Source: Henriciella sp. (GTDB taxonomy: Bacteria; Pseudomonadota; Alphaproteobacteria; Caulobacterales; Hyphomonadaceae). From it: a stretch of 64,000 nt of DNA. Numbering within the stretch: position 1 is the first letter of the stretch; every line of letters begins with the position of its first letter. Under the pieces are notes generated by a model. That model worked only from the letters and a program-made list of their open reading frames with translations, was not told the DNA's origin and searched no databases. This document shows, piece after piece, positions 34,332-44,513 of the stretch. Where the stretch lies: the NCBI RefSeq assembly GCF_029937755.1, contig NZ_JAPYPG010000005.1, forward strand, positions 1 through 64,000, written 5' to 3'. Made by a program: the position numbers and the translations under genes.

Positions 34332-36395
34332 CTAGTTCGTCCCGTTTGACGGCTGCGCATTCCACATGCGGCCGCGCTGGAGATCACTGCTGAGCTGGAT
34401 ATCCACAGGCTCTCCGGCCAGACGCTGGCGGTAGACCTGGGTATTCTCAAGCACCCGCTGGACGTAATTGCGGGTTTCCGAAAATGGAATGAACTCGATC
34501 CAGTCGATCGGATCGATCTCACCGGTACGGGGATCACCATATTCGCGCACCCAGCGGCGCGGGCGCGAAGCACCGGCATTATAGGCCGCGGCTGTCATGA
34601 TGTAGCTGCCATTGAACCGGTCCAGCAGGGAATCGAGATGAGCGCCGCCAAGCGTCATGTTGTAGCCCGGATCGTCGGTCAGCCATGATGTCTTGTACGG
34701 CAGGCCGAGGCTGCGGGCTTCCGCCTGCGCGGTACTTGGAATGAACTGCATCAGGCCGCGCGCATTGGCATGCGAAACCGCTGACGGGTTCATCTCGCTT
34801 TCCTGACGCGAAAGCGCATACATCATCGCGCGCTCCACGCCCGGTTCCCGCATCAACTCATAGTCGGGCACAGGGAACGCCGCTTCTGTCGCGACAATGC
34901 CCTTGGCGAGTCCTGCCTTGGCACCGCGTACGCCGATATCGGCATAGAGGTATTGCGAGGCGAGTTCCGAAAGCATCAGATAGTCGGCTTCGCTCTCGAG
35001 CATGTCGTCGAGGTGATAGGCAAACTGGCGAAACTCTCCCGCTTCGCCATTCTCCGCCAGCAGTTTCAGGGCCTGGACGAGCGGGCGCGATTCAAACGCC
35101 TCACGCTCGGCCTCCGTGACCGCTTCGCTGGCTTCAAGGAAGAGCTGGGTCTTGCCCACTTTCTCGGCGGCCAGCTGGCCATAGAAGACAAAGGGATACT
35201 TCGCGGCCGCCTCATAGGCCGCATTGGCCGCCTCCATGTCATTCATCGCCTCGAGCGCGCGGCCACGCCAGTAGTCGGCGCGCGCCTGGCTGATCGGGGT
35301 CGAGACACCGCCACCGAGGGTCTCGAAATGCGTCCGGGCACGCTCCGGCTGGTCGAGCTGGCGAAGTGCGATCCAGCCGGCCAGCCATTCGGCTTCGGCA
35401 AAGTCTCTGCCTTCACTCATCCCGTGCGGAGCAGCCAGCTGGTAGGCCGTGTGGAACTGGCCTTCCTTGAGAGCGTCACGAACCGCAAGGTTACGTTCGC
35501 GCCAGAGATTGTCGCGGCCGGCTGGCGGGACATTGGCCCCGTCAATCTTGGTCAGGAGTGGAATGTAATTGGACTCCGGTTGGCCCGCCCGCCGGCGCCA
35601 TTTGGCGCGATCGTAAAGGAGGCCCGGATGATCCTGCAGGTGCTGCGGAACAGCGTCCACCGCTGCATCCACCCCGCTCCGGCGAAGCTGCAGCGCCGAG
35701 CGCGCCTCGATCAGTCGGCGCCAGTCAGCCCCCAGATAGGGCTGCAGGCGCGAGGCCGCCGAATGCTGCGCCGTCCAGAGCAGGAAGTCCGCGCGCTTTT
35801 CGTGATCCTCTGCCGTCAGATCGCTGCCATAGCGGGCGAGGATCTGATTGGTCTGGTCATTGTTGAGCGTATTGCCGTGCCAGGCTTCGCGGATATAGCG
35901 CAGGGCTTCTTCCGTCTGGCCACTGCGGCGATACGCCTCCGCGAGGGCGAGGCGGCCATCACCGGAAATCGGGCCACCAATCTCCTCGAACCATGCGATG
36001 CGCTGCGCATTATTCAGGGCCGAGAGCGAAACCGATTCTTCGGCGCGGACCTGCATGCTGACCATTTGCGGCCAGTCGCCCTGCGTCTTTAACAGGTAGC
36101 TCAGCTCATCGAACGACATCTGCGTGTCGCCGCGCCCACGATACCAGCGGATGAGCTGGCGCACGATTTCCGTGCGCGCCTGCGATTCGAGAAAACGCAC
36201 CTGGCTCCAGTTTTCTCTCGATGCGGCGTTCAGAGCATCGCGCAAAACGCCTGCGTCCCGGGTCGAGACGACATTGGATGCTGCGAGGAGATCGGGCTTC
36301 AGGCTTGGTGTTGTTGGGATTGCTGCAGACGCACCGACTGCAGTAGATGCCAGCAACAGTGCTGCAAGAGTTGCCCTGTGTGTGCTAACGCGCAT
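34332..36395 (-). CDS. slt: Soluble lytic murein transglycosylase
   Basis: This 687-residue periplasmic protein has a signal peptide (MRVSTHRATLAALLLASTAV), a long alpha-helical superhelical U/L-type region to about residue 520, and a C-terminal SLT domain. The SLT domain shows YALSRQESEMNPSAVS (catalytic Glu), NARGLMQFIPSTAQ and TAAAYNAGASRPRRW. It cleaves glycan strands to 1,6-anhydromuropeptides. A GTG 14 codons earlier is possible but would spoil the signal peptide. It is divergent from dapA. Confidence 0.9.
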   Translation of the reverse strand: MRVSTHRATLAALLLASTAVGASAAIPTTPSLKPDLLAASNVVSTRDAGVLRDALNAASRENWSQVRFLESQARTEIVRQLIRWYRGRGDTQMSFDELSYLLKTQGDWPQMVSMQVRAEESVSLSALNNAQRIAWFEEIGGPISGDGRLALAEAYRRSGQTEEALRYIREAWHGNTLNNDQTNQILARYGSDLTAEDHEKRADFLLWTAQHSAASRLQPYLGADWRRLIEARSALQLRRSGVDAAVDAVPQHLQDHPGLLYDRAKWRRRAGQPESNYIPLLTKIDGANVPPAGRDNLWRERNLAVRDALKEGQFHTAYQLAAPHGMSEGRDFAEAEWLAGWIALRQLDQPERARTHFETLGGGVSTPISQARADYWRGRALEAMNDMEAANAAYEAAAKYPFVFYGQLAAEKVGKTQLFLEASEAVTEAEREAFESRPLVQALKLLAENGEAGEFRQFAYHLDDMLESEADYLMLSELASQYLYADIGVRGAKAGLAKGIVATEAAFPVPDYELMREPGVERAMMYALSRQESEMNPSAVSHANARGLMQFIPSTAQAEARSLGLPYKTSWLTDDPGYNMTLGGAHLDSLLDRFNGSYIMTAAAYNAGASRPRRWVREYGDPRTGEIDPIDWIEFIPFSETRNYVQRVLENTQVYRQRLAGEPVDIQLSSDLQRGRMWNAQPSNGTN

Positions 36396-36490
36396 ATGCC
36401 CTGCCTGTTTTCTTTGGGTTCTCAGCGTGCCAAACACGCTGTTCGTTTTTCAAATTCAGTCTTCAACATATAAATCGCGGCAAGATTACG

Positions 36491-37366
36491 ATGTTCCATG
36501 GTTCGATTCCTGCACTCGTCACTCCCTTCAGGAATGGTGAGGTCGACCGCAAAGCCTATGCCGATCTGGTCGAACGGCAAATCGAGGGTGGCTGCGGCGC
36601 TCTCGTGCCTTGCGGGACGACCGGTGAGTCGGCAACCCTGAGCCATGAAGAACACCGTGAAATCGTGTCACTTTGTGTGGATGTCGCAGGCGGACGGGTT
36701 CCTGTCATCGCTGGTGCCGGGTCAAACTCGACCCGCGAAGCCATCGGCCTGGTGCAGCACGCCAAGGATACCGGCGCTGATGCCGCGCTCTGTGTCTGCC
36801 CCTATTACAACCGCCCCGACCAGATCGGCCTGGAAGCACACTTCCGCGCCATCGCCGAGGCCGTTTCCCTTCCGATCATCATGTACAACGTGCCCGCCCG
36901 CACCGTCTCGGATGTGCAGCCGGACACGGTGATCCGGCTCGGCAAGCATCCGAACATTGTCGGCATCAAGGATGCGACGGGCGATCTGGGCCGTGTCAGC
37001 CTGCAAGCGGCCGGGCTCGAGGGCGAACAATTCGTCCAGATTTCCGGCGACGACCCGTCTGCGCTCGGCTACTGCGCCATGGGCGGCAAGGGCTGCATTT
37101 CGGTGACGGCGAATATCGCGCCCGAGCAGATGGCGAAGATGCACGCCGCCGTGCAGGCCGGTGATCTCGCGACGGCCCAGGCCATCGAGAAAAAGTTCAT
37201 TGCCCTTCACAAGACGCTCTTCGTGACGCCGTCTCCCGGCCCGGCGAAGTATGCGCTGGCCAAGCTCGGCCTGTGCTCTGGCGAGGTTCGCCTGCCCATC
37301 GTCGCGCCACATGAAGCAGCGTGTGAGAAGATCGACGCTGCAATGGAAACCGCAGGTCTTATATAA
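36491..37366 (+). CDS. dapA: 4-hydroxy-tetrahydrodipicolinate synthase
   Basis: At 291 residues this is standard DapA, which condenses pyruvate with aspartate semialdehyde in lysine and meso-diaminopimelate synthesis. CGTTGESATLSHEEH, Tyr132 (IIMYNVPARTV) and the Schiff-base Lys160 (IVGIKDATGD) are all present. smpB follows after 6 bp, so the two are cotranscribed. The 95-bp gap to slt must hold both divergent promoters. Confidence 0.96.
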   Translation: MFHGSIPALVTPFRNGEVDRKAYADLVERQIEGGCGALVPCGTTGESATLSHEEHREIVSLCVDVAGGRVPVIAGAGSNSTREAIGLVQHAKDTGADAALCVCPYYNRPDQIGLEAHFRAIAEAVSLPIIMYNVPARTVSDVQPDTVIRLGKHPNIVGIKDATGDLGRVSLQAAGLEGEQFVQISGDDPSALGYCAMGGKGCISVTANIAPEQMAKMHAAVQAGDLATAQAIEKKFIALHKTLFVTPSPGPAKYALAKLGLCSGEVRLPIVAPHEAACEKIDAAMETAGLI

Positions 37367-37372
37367 GGCGCC

Positions 37373-37852
37373 ATGTCGAAGAAGAACCAGATCAAGGGAA
37401 GAAACGACGGCCTCGTCGCCGAGAACCGGCGCTCGCGCTTCGACTATCACGTCGAAGACACGCTCGAGACCGGAATCGTGCTCGAGGGCAGCGAGGTCAA
37501 ATCGCTGCGCAATGGCAAGGCGAACATCGCCGAAGCTTATGCCGCCGTCGAGAATGGCGAGCTGTGGCTCGTGAATGCCGACTTCCCGCCCTATGAAGGC
37601 GCCAACCAGTTCAACCACGAACCGAAGCGCCGCCGGAAGCTGCTCGCGTCCAAGCGCGAGATCTCCCGGCTGTCCCAGCAGGTCGACCGCGCGGGACGGA
37701 CCATCGTGCCCCTGAAGCTCTACTTCAATGAACGCGGCATCGCGAAACTGCTCGTCGGCGTCGCGACCGGCAAGCGGGCGCCAGACAAGCGCGAGGTCCA
37801 GAAGAAACGTGACTGGCAGCGCGACAAGGCGCGCATCCTGAAGGAAAACTAG
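37373..37852 (+). CDS. smpB: SsrA-binding protein SmpB
   Basis: The 159-residue protein delivers tmRNA to stalled ribosomes in trans-translation. [36 protein letters not shown] and the basic tail [18 protein letters not shown] are characteristic. The ATG follows an AAGG. The ssrA gene itself is not seen in this window. Its stop interlocks with the stop of the convergent dehydratase gene on CTAG. Confidence 0.96.
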   Translation: MSKKNQIKGRNDGLVAENRRSRFDYHVEDTLETGIVLEGSEVKSLRNGKANIAEAYAAVENGELWLVNADFPPYEGANQFNHEPKRRRKLLASKREISRLSQQVDRAGRTIVPLKLYFNERGIAKLLVGVATGKRAPDKREVQKKRDWQRDKARILKEN

Positions 37853-38844
37853 CCGGTAAGGATCCGGGCATACTGCTCCGGGTCGACATTGCCGCCCGAC
37901 AGCACGACGCCGACACGCTTGCCGCGGGCCTCTTCCGGCAGGTCGTACAGTGCACAGGCAAGCGCCGCTGCCCCGCCGGGCTCCAGAACAAGCTTGAGAT
38001 GCCTGAAGGCAAGCCGCATCGCCTCGCGGATGGCATCGTCGCTGACGGCCCGGCCGCCTGCCAGCAATTCCTTGCCGAGCGCCCAGGTGATCTCGCCAGG
38101 CGCTGGCGTCAGGATCGCATCGCAGATCGAGCGCGTGCCCGGCTCATTCGTCTGGATTTGCCCGGCCGCTAGTGACCGGCGCCAGTCATCATGGAGTTCG
38201 GGTTCCGCCGTCCAGATCTGCGTGTCCGGGTCGAACGTCCTGTAGCCGAGCGCGAGCCCGGTGATCAGCCCCCCACCCCCTGCACAGCAGAGGATATGAT
38301 CCAGCGGCTTGTTGGCATCGCGCATCTGCTGGCCAAACTCGACACCAGCCGTCCCCTGCCCCGCGATAATGTATGGATCGTCGAAGCTCGGCACGAGGAC
38401 GGCTTCGCGCAGCTCCGCCTCACCTTGCGCAATGGCCTCACGGCTTTCGGTTTCGCGGTCATAGAAGCGGATCTCGGCCCCATCCCGGCGCACGCCGTCC
38501 ACCTTGATGGAAGGCGCATCGCTCGGCATCACGATCAGAGCGGGCATGCCGAAATTGCGCGCGGCGCGGGCAACCCCCTGCGCATGATTGCCGGAGGAAA
38601 AGGCAACCACACCACCGGCGCGGCGATCCTGTGGAATCTGTAGCAGCCGGTTGGTGGCGCCCCGGATCTTGAAGCTGCCTGTCAGCTGCAGGTTTTCGCA
38701 TTTGAAGAAAAGCTCGGCCCCGGCCAGATCGTCGAGCGCGTCGTTTCGCAGGACCGGCGTGCGCAGGACATGGCCATGAAGACGCCGGGCAGCCTCCGTC
38801 ACATCCTTGGGCGTTGGCAGGGAAAGCGCCGCCGGCTCGCTCAT
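37849..38844 (-). CDS. PLP-dependent threonine/serine dehydratase-like enzyme
   Basis: The 331-residue fold-type II enzyme has the cofactor lysine in [14 protein letters not shown] (K59), the asparagine loop [14 protein letters not shown] and the phosphate loop [16 protein letters not shown]. It lacks the regulatory ACT domain of IlvA, so it resembles catabolic threonine dehydratases or serine racemases. The first start codon is TTG at 38850, overlapping the upstream epimerase stop; the ATG two codons later is used here. It is coupled to the epimerase gene, an unexpected partner. Confidence 0.83.
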   Translation of the reverse strand: MSEPAALSLPTPKDVTEAARRLHGHVLRTPVLRNDALDDLAGAELFFKCENLQLTGSFKIRGATNRLLQIPQDRRAGGVVAFSSGNHAQGVARAARNFGMPALIVMPSDAPSIKVDGVRRDGAEIRFYDRETESREAIAQGEAELREAVLVPSFDDPYIIAGQGTAGVEFGQQMRDANKPLDHILCCAGGGGLITGLALGYRTFDPDTQIWTAEPELHDDWRRSLAAGQIQTNEPGTRSICDAILTPAPGEITWALGKELLAGGRAVSDDAIREAMRLAFRHLKLVLEPGGAAALACALYDLPEEARGKRVGVVLSGGNVDPEQYARILTG

Positions 38845-38846
38845 GC

Positions 38847-39848
38847 TCAATGGGCCCGCCAGACCGAACTGGACGCCACGCGCTGATGGCTGAACCAGTC
38901 GACAAACTTGCCGATACCCTCTTCCAGGCTGACCTTCGGATCATAGCCATAATCGGCCTGCATGCGGGAAATATCGGCGCAGGTTTCGGTCACGTCACCG
39001 GGCTGCATCGGCTCGAGCGCGATACGGGCCTTCTTGCCGGTGGCGGCCTCGATTGTGTGGATGAAGTCCATCAGCTCGACCGGCTGGTTGTGGCCGATAT
39101 TGTAGAGCTTGTGGGCCCGTTCCCCTTCGACAAAATGCGGCTCGCCGGTCGCGATCGCCTTCAGCCCGGCAATGGCATCGTCGATGTAGGTGAAGTCGCG
39201 CTTCATCTTGCCGCCATTGAAGACGCGGATCGTTTCGCCCCGCAGGATGCGGTCGGTGAAGGACCAATAGGCCATGTCCGGCCGCCCCCAGGGCCCGTAG
39301 ACCGTGAAGAAGCGCACGCCGATCTGCTGGATGTCGTAAAGCTTGGCATAGGCCTGGCTCATCAGTTCGTCGGCGCGCTTGGTCGCCGCATAGAGCGAGA
39401 CGGGCCGGTCGACATTCGCATCCTCATTGAACGGCGCGACGGCATCATCGCCATAGACCGAACTGGAAGACGCATAGACCAGAAGCGGCGCCTTGGCGGC
39501 CCGGCGGCAGAACTCCAGCACGGCAAGGTGGCCGGTCATGTTGGACGCAGCATAGGCGAAGGGATTTTCCAGCGAATAGCGTACACCCGCCTGGGCCGCG
39601 AGATGGATCACCCGGTCGATCGAATCACGCTCCGGCAGGGCCAGAAGCCGGTCATGGTCTGAAATGTCGAGCTTGCGGAATTCGAAACCCTTGAGGCGCT
39701 CGAGCTGGTGCAGGCGTTCCTGTTTAAAGGCGACATCGTAATACGCATTGAGATTGTCGAGGCCGAGAACCTCGTGGCCCTCTTCCAGCAGGGCCTTCGA
39801 AATCTGCGAGCCAATGAAGCCCGCAACTCCGGTCACTAGAAATCTCAT
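38847..39848 (-). CDS. NAD-dependent nucleotide-sugar epimerase (UDP-glucuronate 4-epimerase-like)
   Basis: This 333-residue extended SDR has the NAD motif GVAGFIGSQISKALLEEGHE, the catalytic Thr/Ser in YASSSSVYG and YAATK as the Tyr-x3-Lys pair. The segments RFFTVYGPWGRPDMA and MKRDFTYIDDAI are typical of UDP-glucuronate 4-epimerases making UDP-galacturonate for surface polysaccharides. It lies near galU, which makes UDP-glucose, fitting a nucleotide-sugar pathway. Confidence 0.86.
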   Translation of the reverse strand: MRFLVTGVAGFIGSQISKALLEEGHEVLGLDNLNAYYDVAFKQERLHQLERLKGFEFRKLDISDHDRLLALPERDSIDRVIHLAAQAGVRYSLENPFAYAASNMTGHLAVLEFCRRAAKAPLLVYASSSSVYGDDAVAPFNEDANVDRPVSLYAATKRADELMSQAYAKLYDIQQIGVRFFTVYGPWGRPDMAYWSFTDRILRGETIRVFNGGKMKRDFTYIDDAIAGLKAIATGEPHFVEGERAHKLYNIGHNQPVELMDFIHTIEAATGKKARIALEPMQPGDVTETCADISRMQADYGYDPKVSLEEGIGKFVDWFSHQRVASSSVWRAH

Positions 39849-39917
39849 GCCTTTACCTCACCAGAACCGCTATAACGGGCGGACACGGCATGGGAAAGGC
39901 GAAGACTGAGGACGAGA

Positions 39918-40793
39918 TCAGCCGCGGGTCGCATAGCGCGCCAGGATGTCGCGCGCATCGTCTGCTGTTTCGGGATTCTCGAGCGCATGGGCGACGACGG
40001 CCTCGAAATAACCGGCCTTGGAGCCGCAATCGAATTCCTCGCCTTCGAACTCGTAGGCGTAGAATGATTGCTTCTTCATCAGGCGTTCCATGGCGTCTGT
40101 GAGCTGGATCTCGCCACCGGCGCCCTTTCCCTGGTCTTCAAGCAGTCCGAAGATTTCAGGCTGCAGGATATAACGCCCGGTGATCTTGAGGTTCGATGGC
40201 GCTTCCTCACGCGGGGGCTTCTCGACCATGCCGCTCATCTCGATCAGGCGGCCATCGCGGGATTTCGGCGCGATCACCCCATAGGACGACACTTTCTCTT
40301 CAGGCACAGGATCGACCGCGACGATATTGCCACCGGCCTTATCATAGGCGGCCACCATCTGCGCCAGGCAGGAGGGTTTGGCCCGCACGATGACGTCCGG
40401 CAGGAGGACGGCGAACGGCTCGTTGCCGATAATGTCCTTGGCGCACCAGACCGCATGGCCGAGCCCGAGCGGCGCCTGCTGGCGGGTGAAGCTTGCCGCG
40501 CCTGCCGGTAGTTTTGTCTTCCGGACCTGTTCAAGGATTTCGGCCTTGGAGGCTTTCGCTGCCAGTGCGGTTTCCAGTTCGAAGGCTTCGTCGAAATAGT
40601 CCTCGATCGCACCCTTGCCCCGGCCGGTCACGAAGACGAGGTGTTCGATGCCCGCCTCAAGGGCTTCATCGACCACATATTGCAGGGCCGGACGGTCGAC
40701 GACAGGGAGGAGTTCCTTGGGAATCGATTTGGTGGCTGGAAGAACACGGGTCCCATGACCGGCTACTGGCAGCACCGCCTTGCGTATTCCCAT
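39918..40793 (-). CDS. galU: UTP-glucose-1-phosphate uridylyltransferase
   Basis: The 291-residue enzyme makes UDP-glucose for polysaccharide and lipid glycosylation. The nucleotidyl motif is VLPVAGHGTRVLPATKSIPK, and LLPVVDRPALQYVVDEALEA and GRGKGAIEDYFD follow. A TTG five codons upstream extends the frame, but the ATG at 40793 has a GGAG with good spacing. It shares orientation with the downstream epimerase, 69 bp away. Confidence 0.94.
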   Translation of the reverse strand: MGIRKAVLPVAGHGTRVLPATKSIPKELLPVVDRPALQYVVDEALEAGIEHLVFVTGRGKGAIEDYFDEAFELETALAAKASKAEILEQVRKTKLPAGAASFTRQQAPLGLGHAVWCAKDIIGNEPFAVLLPDVIVRAKPSCLAQMVAAYDKAGGNIVAVDPVPEEKVSSYGVIAPKSRDGRLIEMSGMVEKPPREEAPSNLKITGRYILQPEIFGLLEDQGKGAGGEIQLTDAMERLMKKQSFYAYEFEGEEFDCGSKAGYFEAVVAHALENPETADDARDILARYATRG

Positions 40794-40866
40794 AAAAAAC
40801 TCCTTCAACTTGGTCCAACTTAGTCACCGGACCATAATACATTGACCCGGCTTGGCCAGTTTTCGG

Positions 40867-41136
40867 TTACCAAATTCCGGAGAATATAAACACGCCAAGC
40901 AGCATCGTAATCCCTGAGGCCGAGGCAAGAATGCGCCCGGTGTCCATCAGGCGCGTATGCTGCGGCTCCGGCTGCATGGACTGCTCCAGCTGCTGCTGCA
41001 TGGCGCGCGCGGGGGAATCTGCTGCCTCAACATCCGGTTTGTCCGCAACGTCTTCCAGCGAGGCTGGTGCCGGCGCCTGGTCCTGCTCGGCGTTCTCGTC
41101 GCGAATGTTCGGATCGGATTTCTTGATAGCTGACAT
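40867..41136 (-). CDS. Small acidic tail-anchored protein, unknown
   Basis: This 89-residue protein is acidic and Gln/Pro/Ala-rich over residues 1-65 and ends in one membrane helix (ASASGITMLLGVFIFSGIW). It has no signal peptide, so a tail-anchored topology with a cytoplasmic head is likely. I do not recognise the family. It lies 73 bp upstream of galU in the same orientation and could be in its operon. Confidence 0.6.
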   Translation of the reverse strand: MSAIKKSDPNIRDENAEQDQAPAPASLEDVADKPDVEAADSPARAMQQQLEQSMQPEPQHTRLMDTGRILASASGITMLLGVFIFSGIW

Positions 41137-41361
41137 GACAGCGGCCTTTCCCTGAGCCCCCTGTCTGGCATGCCATCCCTAATGAAGCGCTAAACAGGGC
41201 TTTGTAATTGATGAAGAATCCGGTCCGGACGCACCCGAATGACCGCCTTTATTGCACAAGCGGTGAGCATTCCTTCTTTTGAGCCGCGATATGTCCCCTC
41301 TGGCGCAACCCTTCCGCTCAGGCTGCGCTACAAGAAGAGGAAGACGGAAGGCTGAAAGCGC

Positions 41362-42405
41362 ATGGAAGCGAAGAAACCCGGAAAGCTCGCCTGGATCGGA
41401 CGCCTGCGCGTGCCCGTCCTCATCTTGCTGACGGCTTTCGCCCTGTGGGCTGGGGCGCGCTATGGCTGGTCGGCGACAGACTATGTCGAGATGACGCTGA
41501 TCACGGTGCGCTTCCTCGTCATCGGCGCCATCGGCTGGGCGATCACATCGCTGACCGACCTTGCCATAAAACGCCGCATGGCCAGCCTCGACATCGACGT
41601 CGCGGATAACTTCCAGGCCCGCAAGAGCGCCACCCGGCTGGATGTGATGCGCCGCGTCATCATCGTGGTTGGCGCGATTGCGACGCTGGCCTGTGCGCTG
41701 GTCGTCGTTCCGTGGGCCCGCCAGCTCGGCGTTTCGCTACTCGCCTCTGCCGGGATCGTGGGCATTGCCGTAGGCCTCGCAGCCCGGCCTGTGCTGTCGA
41801 ACCTCATCGCAGGCATCCAGATCGCCTTCACCCAGCCGATCCGGATCGAGGATGCGGTGGTGGTCGAAAATGAGTGGGGGTGGATCGAGGAAATCGATCT
41901 CTTCTACGTCGTCATCCGCATCTGGGACCGCCGGCGCCTCATCGTGCCGCTTACCTATTTCATCGAGAAGCCCTTCCAGAACTGGACCCGCAAGTCCGGC
42001 ACCATCATCGGCTCGGTCTACTGGTGGCTCGATTATCGCGCGCCGGTCTCAAAGATGCGCGACAAACTGCAGGAAATCCTGAACACCACCGATCTCTGGG
42101 ACGGGGAAGTCTGCAACCTGCAGGTCTCCGAAACCGACAAGATGACCATACAGGTCCGGGCGCTGGCGACGGCCAGCACCTCGCCCCGGGCCTGGGATTT
42201 GCGCTGCTATATCCGCGAGCAGATGATCAACTGGCTGCAGGCCGAACACCCCGAAGCCTTCCCGCGCCTGCGCGCCCGCACCGAGGTCTCCGACGAGCCG
42301 ATGAATTTCTCCCCGCCGCCGAAGCCTTCCGACATCGAGCTCGGCGACCAGTCGCTGGATGGCACCGAGAACCTCCCCGAAGACCATCCCGAACCCAAAG
42401 CGTAG
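41362..42405 (+). CDS. MscS-family mechanosensitive channel
   Basis: The 347-residue protein has about four N-terminal membrane helices. The MscS pore segment LLASAGIVGIAVGLAARPVL is followed by LIAGIQIAFTQPIRIEDAVV and the beta domain. These small-conductance channels release solutes under hypo-osmotic stress. The C-terminus ends in a proline/acidic tail. It is alone between unrelated genes; 225 bp upstream hold no gene. Confidence 0.88.
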   Translation: MEAKKPGKLAWIGRLRVPVLILLTAFALWAGARYGWSATDYVEMTLITVRFLVIGAIGWAITSLTDLAIKRRMASLDIDVADNFQARKSATRLDVMRRVIIVVGAIATLACALVVVPWARQLGVSLLASAGIVGIAVGLAARPVLSNLIAGIQIAFTQPIRIEDAVVVENEWGWIEEIDLFYVVIRIWDRRRLIVPLTYFIEKPFQNWTRKSGTIIGSVYWWLDYRAPVSKMRDKLQEILNTTDLWDGEVCNLQVSETDKMTIQVRALATASTSPRAWDLRCYIREQMINWLQAEHPEAFPRLRARTEVSDEPMNFSPPPKPSDIELGDQSLDGTENLPEDHPEPKA

Positions 42406-42560
42406 TTCTCTCTCGAACGGAGCCTGAAACACCCCACTCTCCGCCTCCCCACTGAAAGGTGGGGTCCATGGCGACTGGAAAGGGAGCTCTCAACCGCCAT
42501 GGGTCCCAGCGTGCGTTGGGAAGGCGCGCGTGGCCAACGGAAGCAATTTCGTAACCGCTC

Positions 42561-43328
42561 CTACAACGTACTCACCAGATGCCCGCCATCGACGGGAATG
42601 GTCGCGCCCGTCATGTAGCTGCCGGCATCCGATGCCAGCAGCAGCAGCGCGCCGGCCAGTTCCTCATGCTTTCCGAAGCGGCGCATCGGCACACGCTTGC
42701 GCATCTTTTCACCGGGCTCGCTGTCGAGGAATTCGTCATTGATGTCGGTCTTGAAGTAGCCGGGTGCCAAGGCATTCACGCGGATGCCATAGTAAGCCGC
42801 CTCCAGCGCCATGACGCGTGTCAGGTGGTCCACCGCAGCCTTTGACGCGGCATAGGCGGCGATGGTGTGCTGTGGGCGCTTGGCGGTAATCGATGCGATG
42901 TTGATGATCGACCCCGGCTTGCCGGCCTCCATCAGCGCATTCGTCCCGGCCTTGGCGACACGCCAGACGCCATCGAGATTCGTATTCATGACGGCCCGCC
43001 AGTCTTCCTCGGTCATTTTCGTGAACCAGTTGTCTCGCGAGATTCCCGAATTGTTGACGATGATGTCAGCGGGTCCGCCGAGCGTGTCCTGAATCGTCTT
43101 GAAGGCGGCTTCCACACTTGCCGGGTCGGTCACGTCCATCTGGACCGCAAGGGCCTCGCCGCCGCCTGCTTCAATCTCTGCGGCAAGCGCCTGCAGCTTT
43201 TCGAGCCGGCGCGCAGCAAGCACGACGCGGGCGCCTGCCTGTGACAGTACCTTTGCAAAGGCTGCTCCAAGCCCACCGGACGATCCGGTAACAAGCGCTG
43301 TCTTTCCTGAAAGGTCGAACAATTCCAT
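42561..43328 (-). CDS. SDR-family oxidoreductase (3-oxoacyl-ACP reductase-like)
   Basis: This 255-residue classical short-chain dehydrogenase has the cofactor motif TGSSGGLGAAFAKVL, NNSG, the catalytic Ser in INIASITAKR, and YAASK. The R-R in LAARRLEKL after the second strand favours NADP(H). Sequence alone cannot separate FabG-type from other ketoreductases; it is far from the usual fab cluster. It is divergent from the pnt operon, which supplies NADPH. Confidence 0.85.
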   Translation of the reverse strand: MELFDLSGKTALVTGSSGGLGAAFAKVLSQAGARVVLAARRLEKLQALAAEIEAGGGEALAVQMDVTDPASVEAAFKTIQDTLGGPADIIVNNSGISRDNWFTKMTEEDWRAVMNTNLDGVWRVAKAGTNALMEAGKPGSIINIASITAKRPQHTIAAYAASKAAVDHLTRVMALEAAYYGIRVNALAPGYFKTDINDEFLDSEPGEKMRKRVPMRRFGKHEELAGALLLLASDAGSYMTGATIPVDGGHLVSTL

Positions 43329-43385
43329 CCCTCAATTCCTGATTTGCTATTGCTTTCGCGCAAGATTTTTCCGATCACTCGCCCC

Positions 43386-44513
43386 ATGAAGCTGACAATC
43401 ACAAAAGAAACAAGTCCGGGAGAGACGCGTGTCGCGGCAACCCCGGAATCGGTGAAGAAGCTTGTCGGCCTGGAGCACACGGTGACCATTGAAAGTGGTG
43501 CCGGTGTAGCTGCCGGGTACCCCGACAAGGCTTTTTCGGAGGAAGGGGCAACCATCGCCAAGTCGGCGGCCGACGCGTTGAAAGGCGCAGACCTGCTTCT
43601 CAAGGTCCGTGCCCCCAGCGCTGAAGAAGCCGCCAGCTATCCCGAAGGCCTGACGGTCATCGCCCTGATGAACCCGTTCGGCATGGGCGACCTGCCGGCA
43701 GCCTTCAACAAGAAGAAGCTCAACACGCTCGCCATGGAATTCACGCCGCGGATCACGCGGGCGCAGTCCATGGATGCGCTGTCCTCGCAGTCCAACCTCG
43801 CCGGCTACCGCGCCATGATTGAAGGCGCGCAGATTTATGGCCGCGCCATGCCGATGATGATGACGGCGGCTGGCACGGTCGCTCCGGCCAAGGTGTTCGT
43901 CATGGGCGCCGGTGTTGCGGGCCTCCAGGCCATCGCAACCGCGCGCCGCCTTGGTGGCGTGGTCACAGCCACGGACGTCCGTCCGGCAGCCAAGGAACAG
44001 GTCGCCTCGCTCGGTGCGAAATTCATCGCCGTCGAGGACGAGGAGTTCAAGGAAGCCGAGACCGCTGGCGGCTACGCCAAGGAAATGTCCGACGAGTACA
44101 AGCAGAAGCAGAACGAGCTGACACGCAGCCACATTGCCAAGCAGGACATCGTCATCACGACCGCCCTGATCCCAGGCCGGCCTGCGCCGGAACTGATCAG
44201 CGAGGACATGGTGAAATCGATGCGTCCGGGCTCCGTCATTGTCGACATGGCCGTGGCCTCGGGCGGCAACTGCCCGGTGTCCAAGCCGGATGAGGTGGTC
44301 GATGTCGAAGGCGTGAAAGTGGCCGGGTTCTCCAACCTGCCGGCCCGCCTGCCCGCCGACTCCTCCTCGCTCTATGCCAAGAACCTGATCGCCTTCCTGC
44401 CGCTCATCACGGCGGAGGACGGGTCGCTCAATCTCGACACGGATGACGAGATCGTCACCGCCATGCTGCTGACCCGCAGCGGCGAAACCGTGAATGAAAG
44501 GCTGAAATCATGA
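43386..44513 (+). CDS. pntAA: NAD(P) transhydrogenase subunit alpha part 1
   Basis: The 375-residue domain I protein binds NAD(H) in proton-translocating transhydrogenase, which uses the proton gradient to make [25 protein letters not shown], the fold motif [20 protein letters not shown] and [18 protein letters not shown] are characteristic. The frame opens 14 codons upstream, but this ATG gives the conserved N-terminus. The stop overlaps the next start (ATGA). The alpha subunit is split, as in Rhodospirillum. Confidence 0.95.
   Translation: MKLTITKETSPGETRVAATPESVKKLVGLEHTVTIESGAGVAAGYPDKAFSEEGATIAKSAADALKGADLLLKVRAPSAEEAASYPEGLTVIALMNPFGMGDLPAAFNKKKLNTLAMEFTPRITRAQSMDALSSQSNLAGYRAMIEGAQIYGRAMPMMMTAAGTVAPAKVFVMGAGVAGLQAIATARRLGGVVTATDVRPAAKEQVASLGAKFIAVEDEEFKEAETAGGYAKEMSDEYKQKQNELTRSHIAKQDIVITTALIPGRPAPELISEDMVKSMRPGSVIVDMAVASGGNCPVSKPDEVVDVEGVKVAGFSNLPARLPADSSSLYAKNLIAFLPLITAEDGSLNLDTDDEIVTAMLLTRSGETVNERLKS

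Noticed and set aside
34132-34335. Alternate 67-codon GTG frame overlapping the small ORF
   Set aside because: It starts inside the Shine-Dalgarno, runs through the terminator hairpin and into the end of slt; the 26-codon frame is far better placed.
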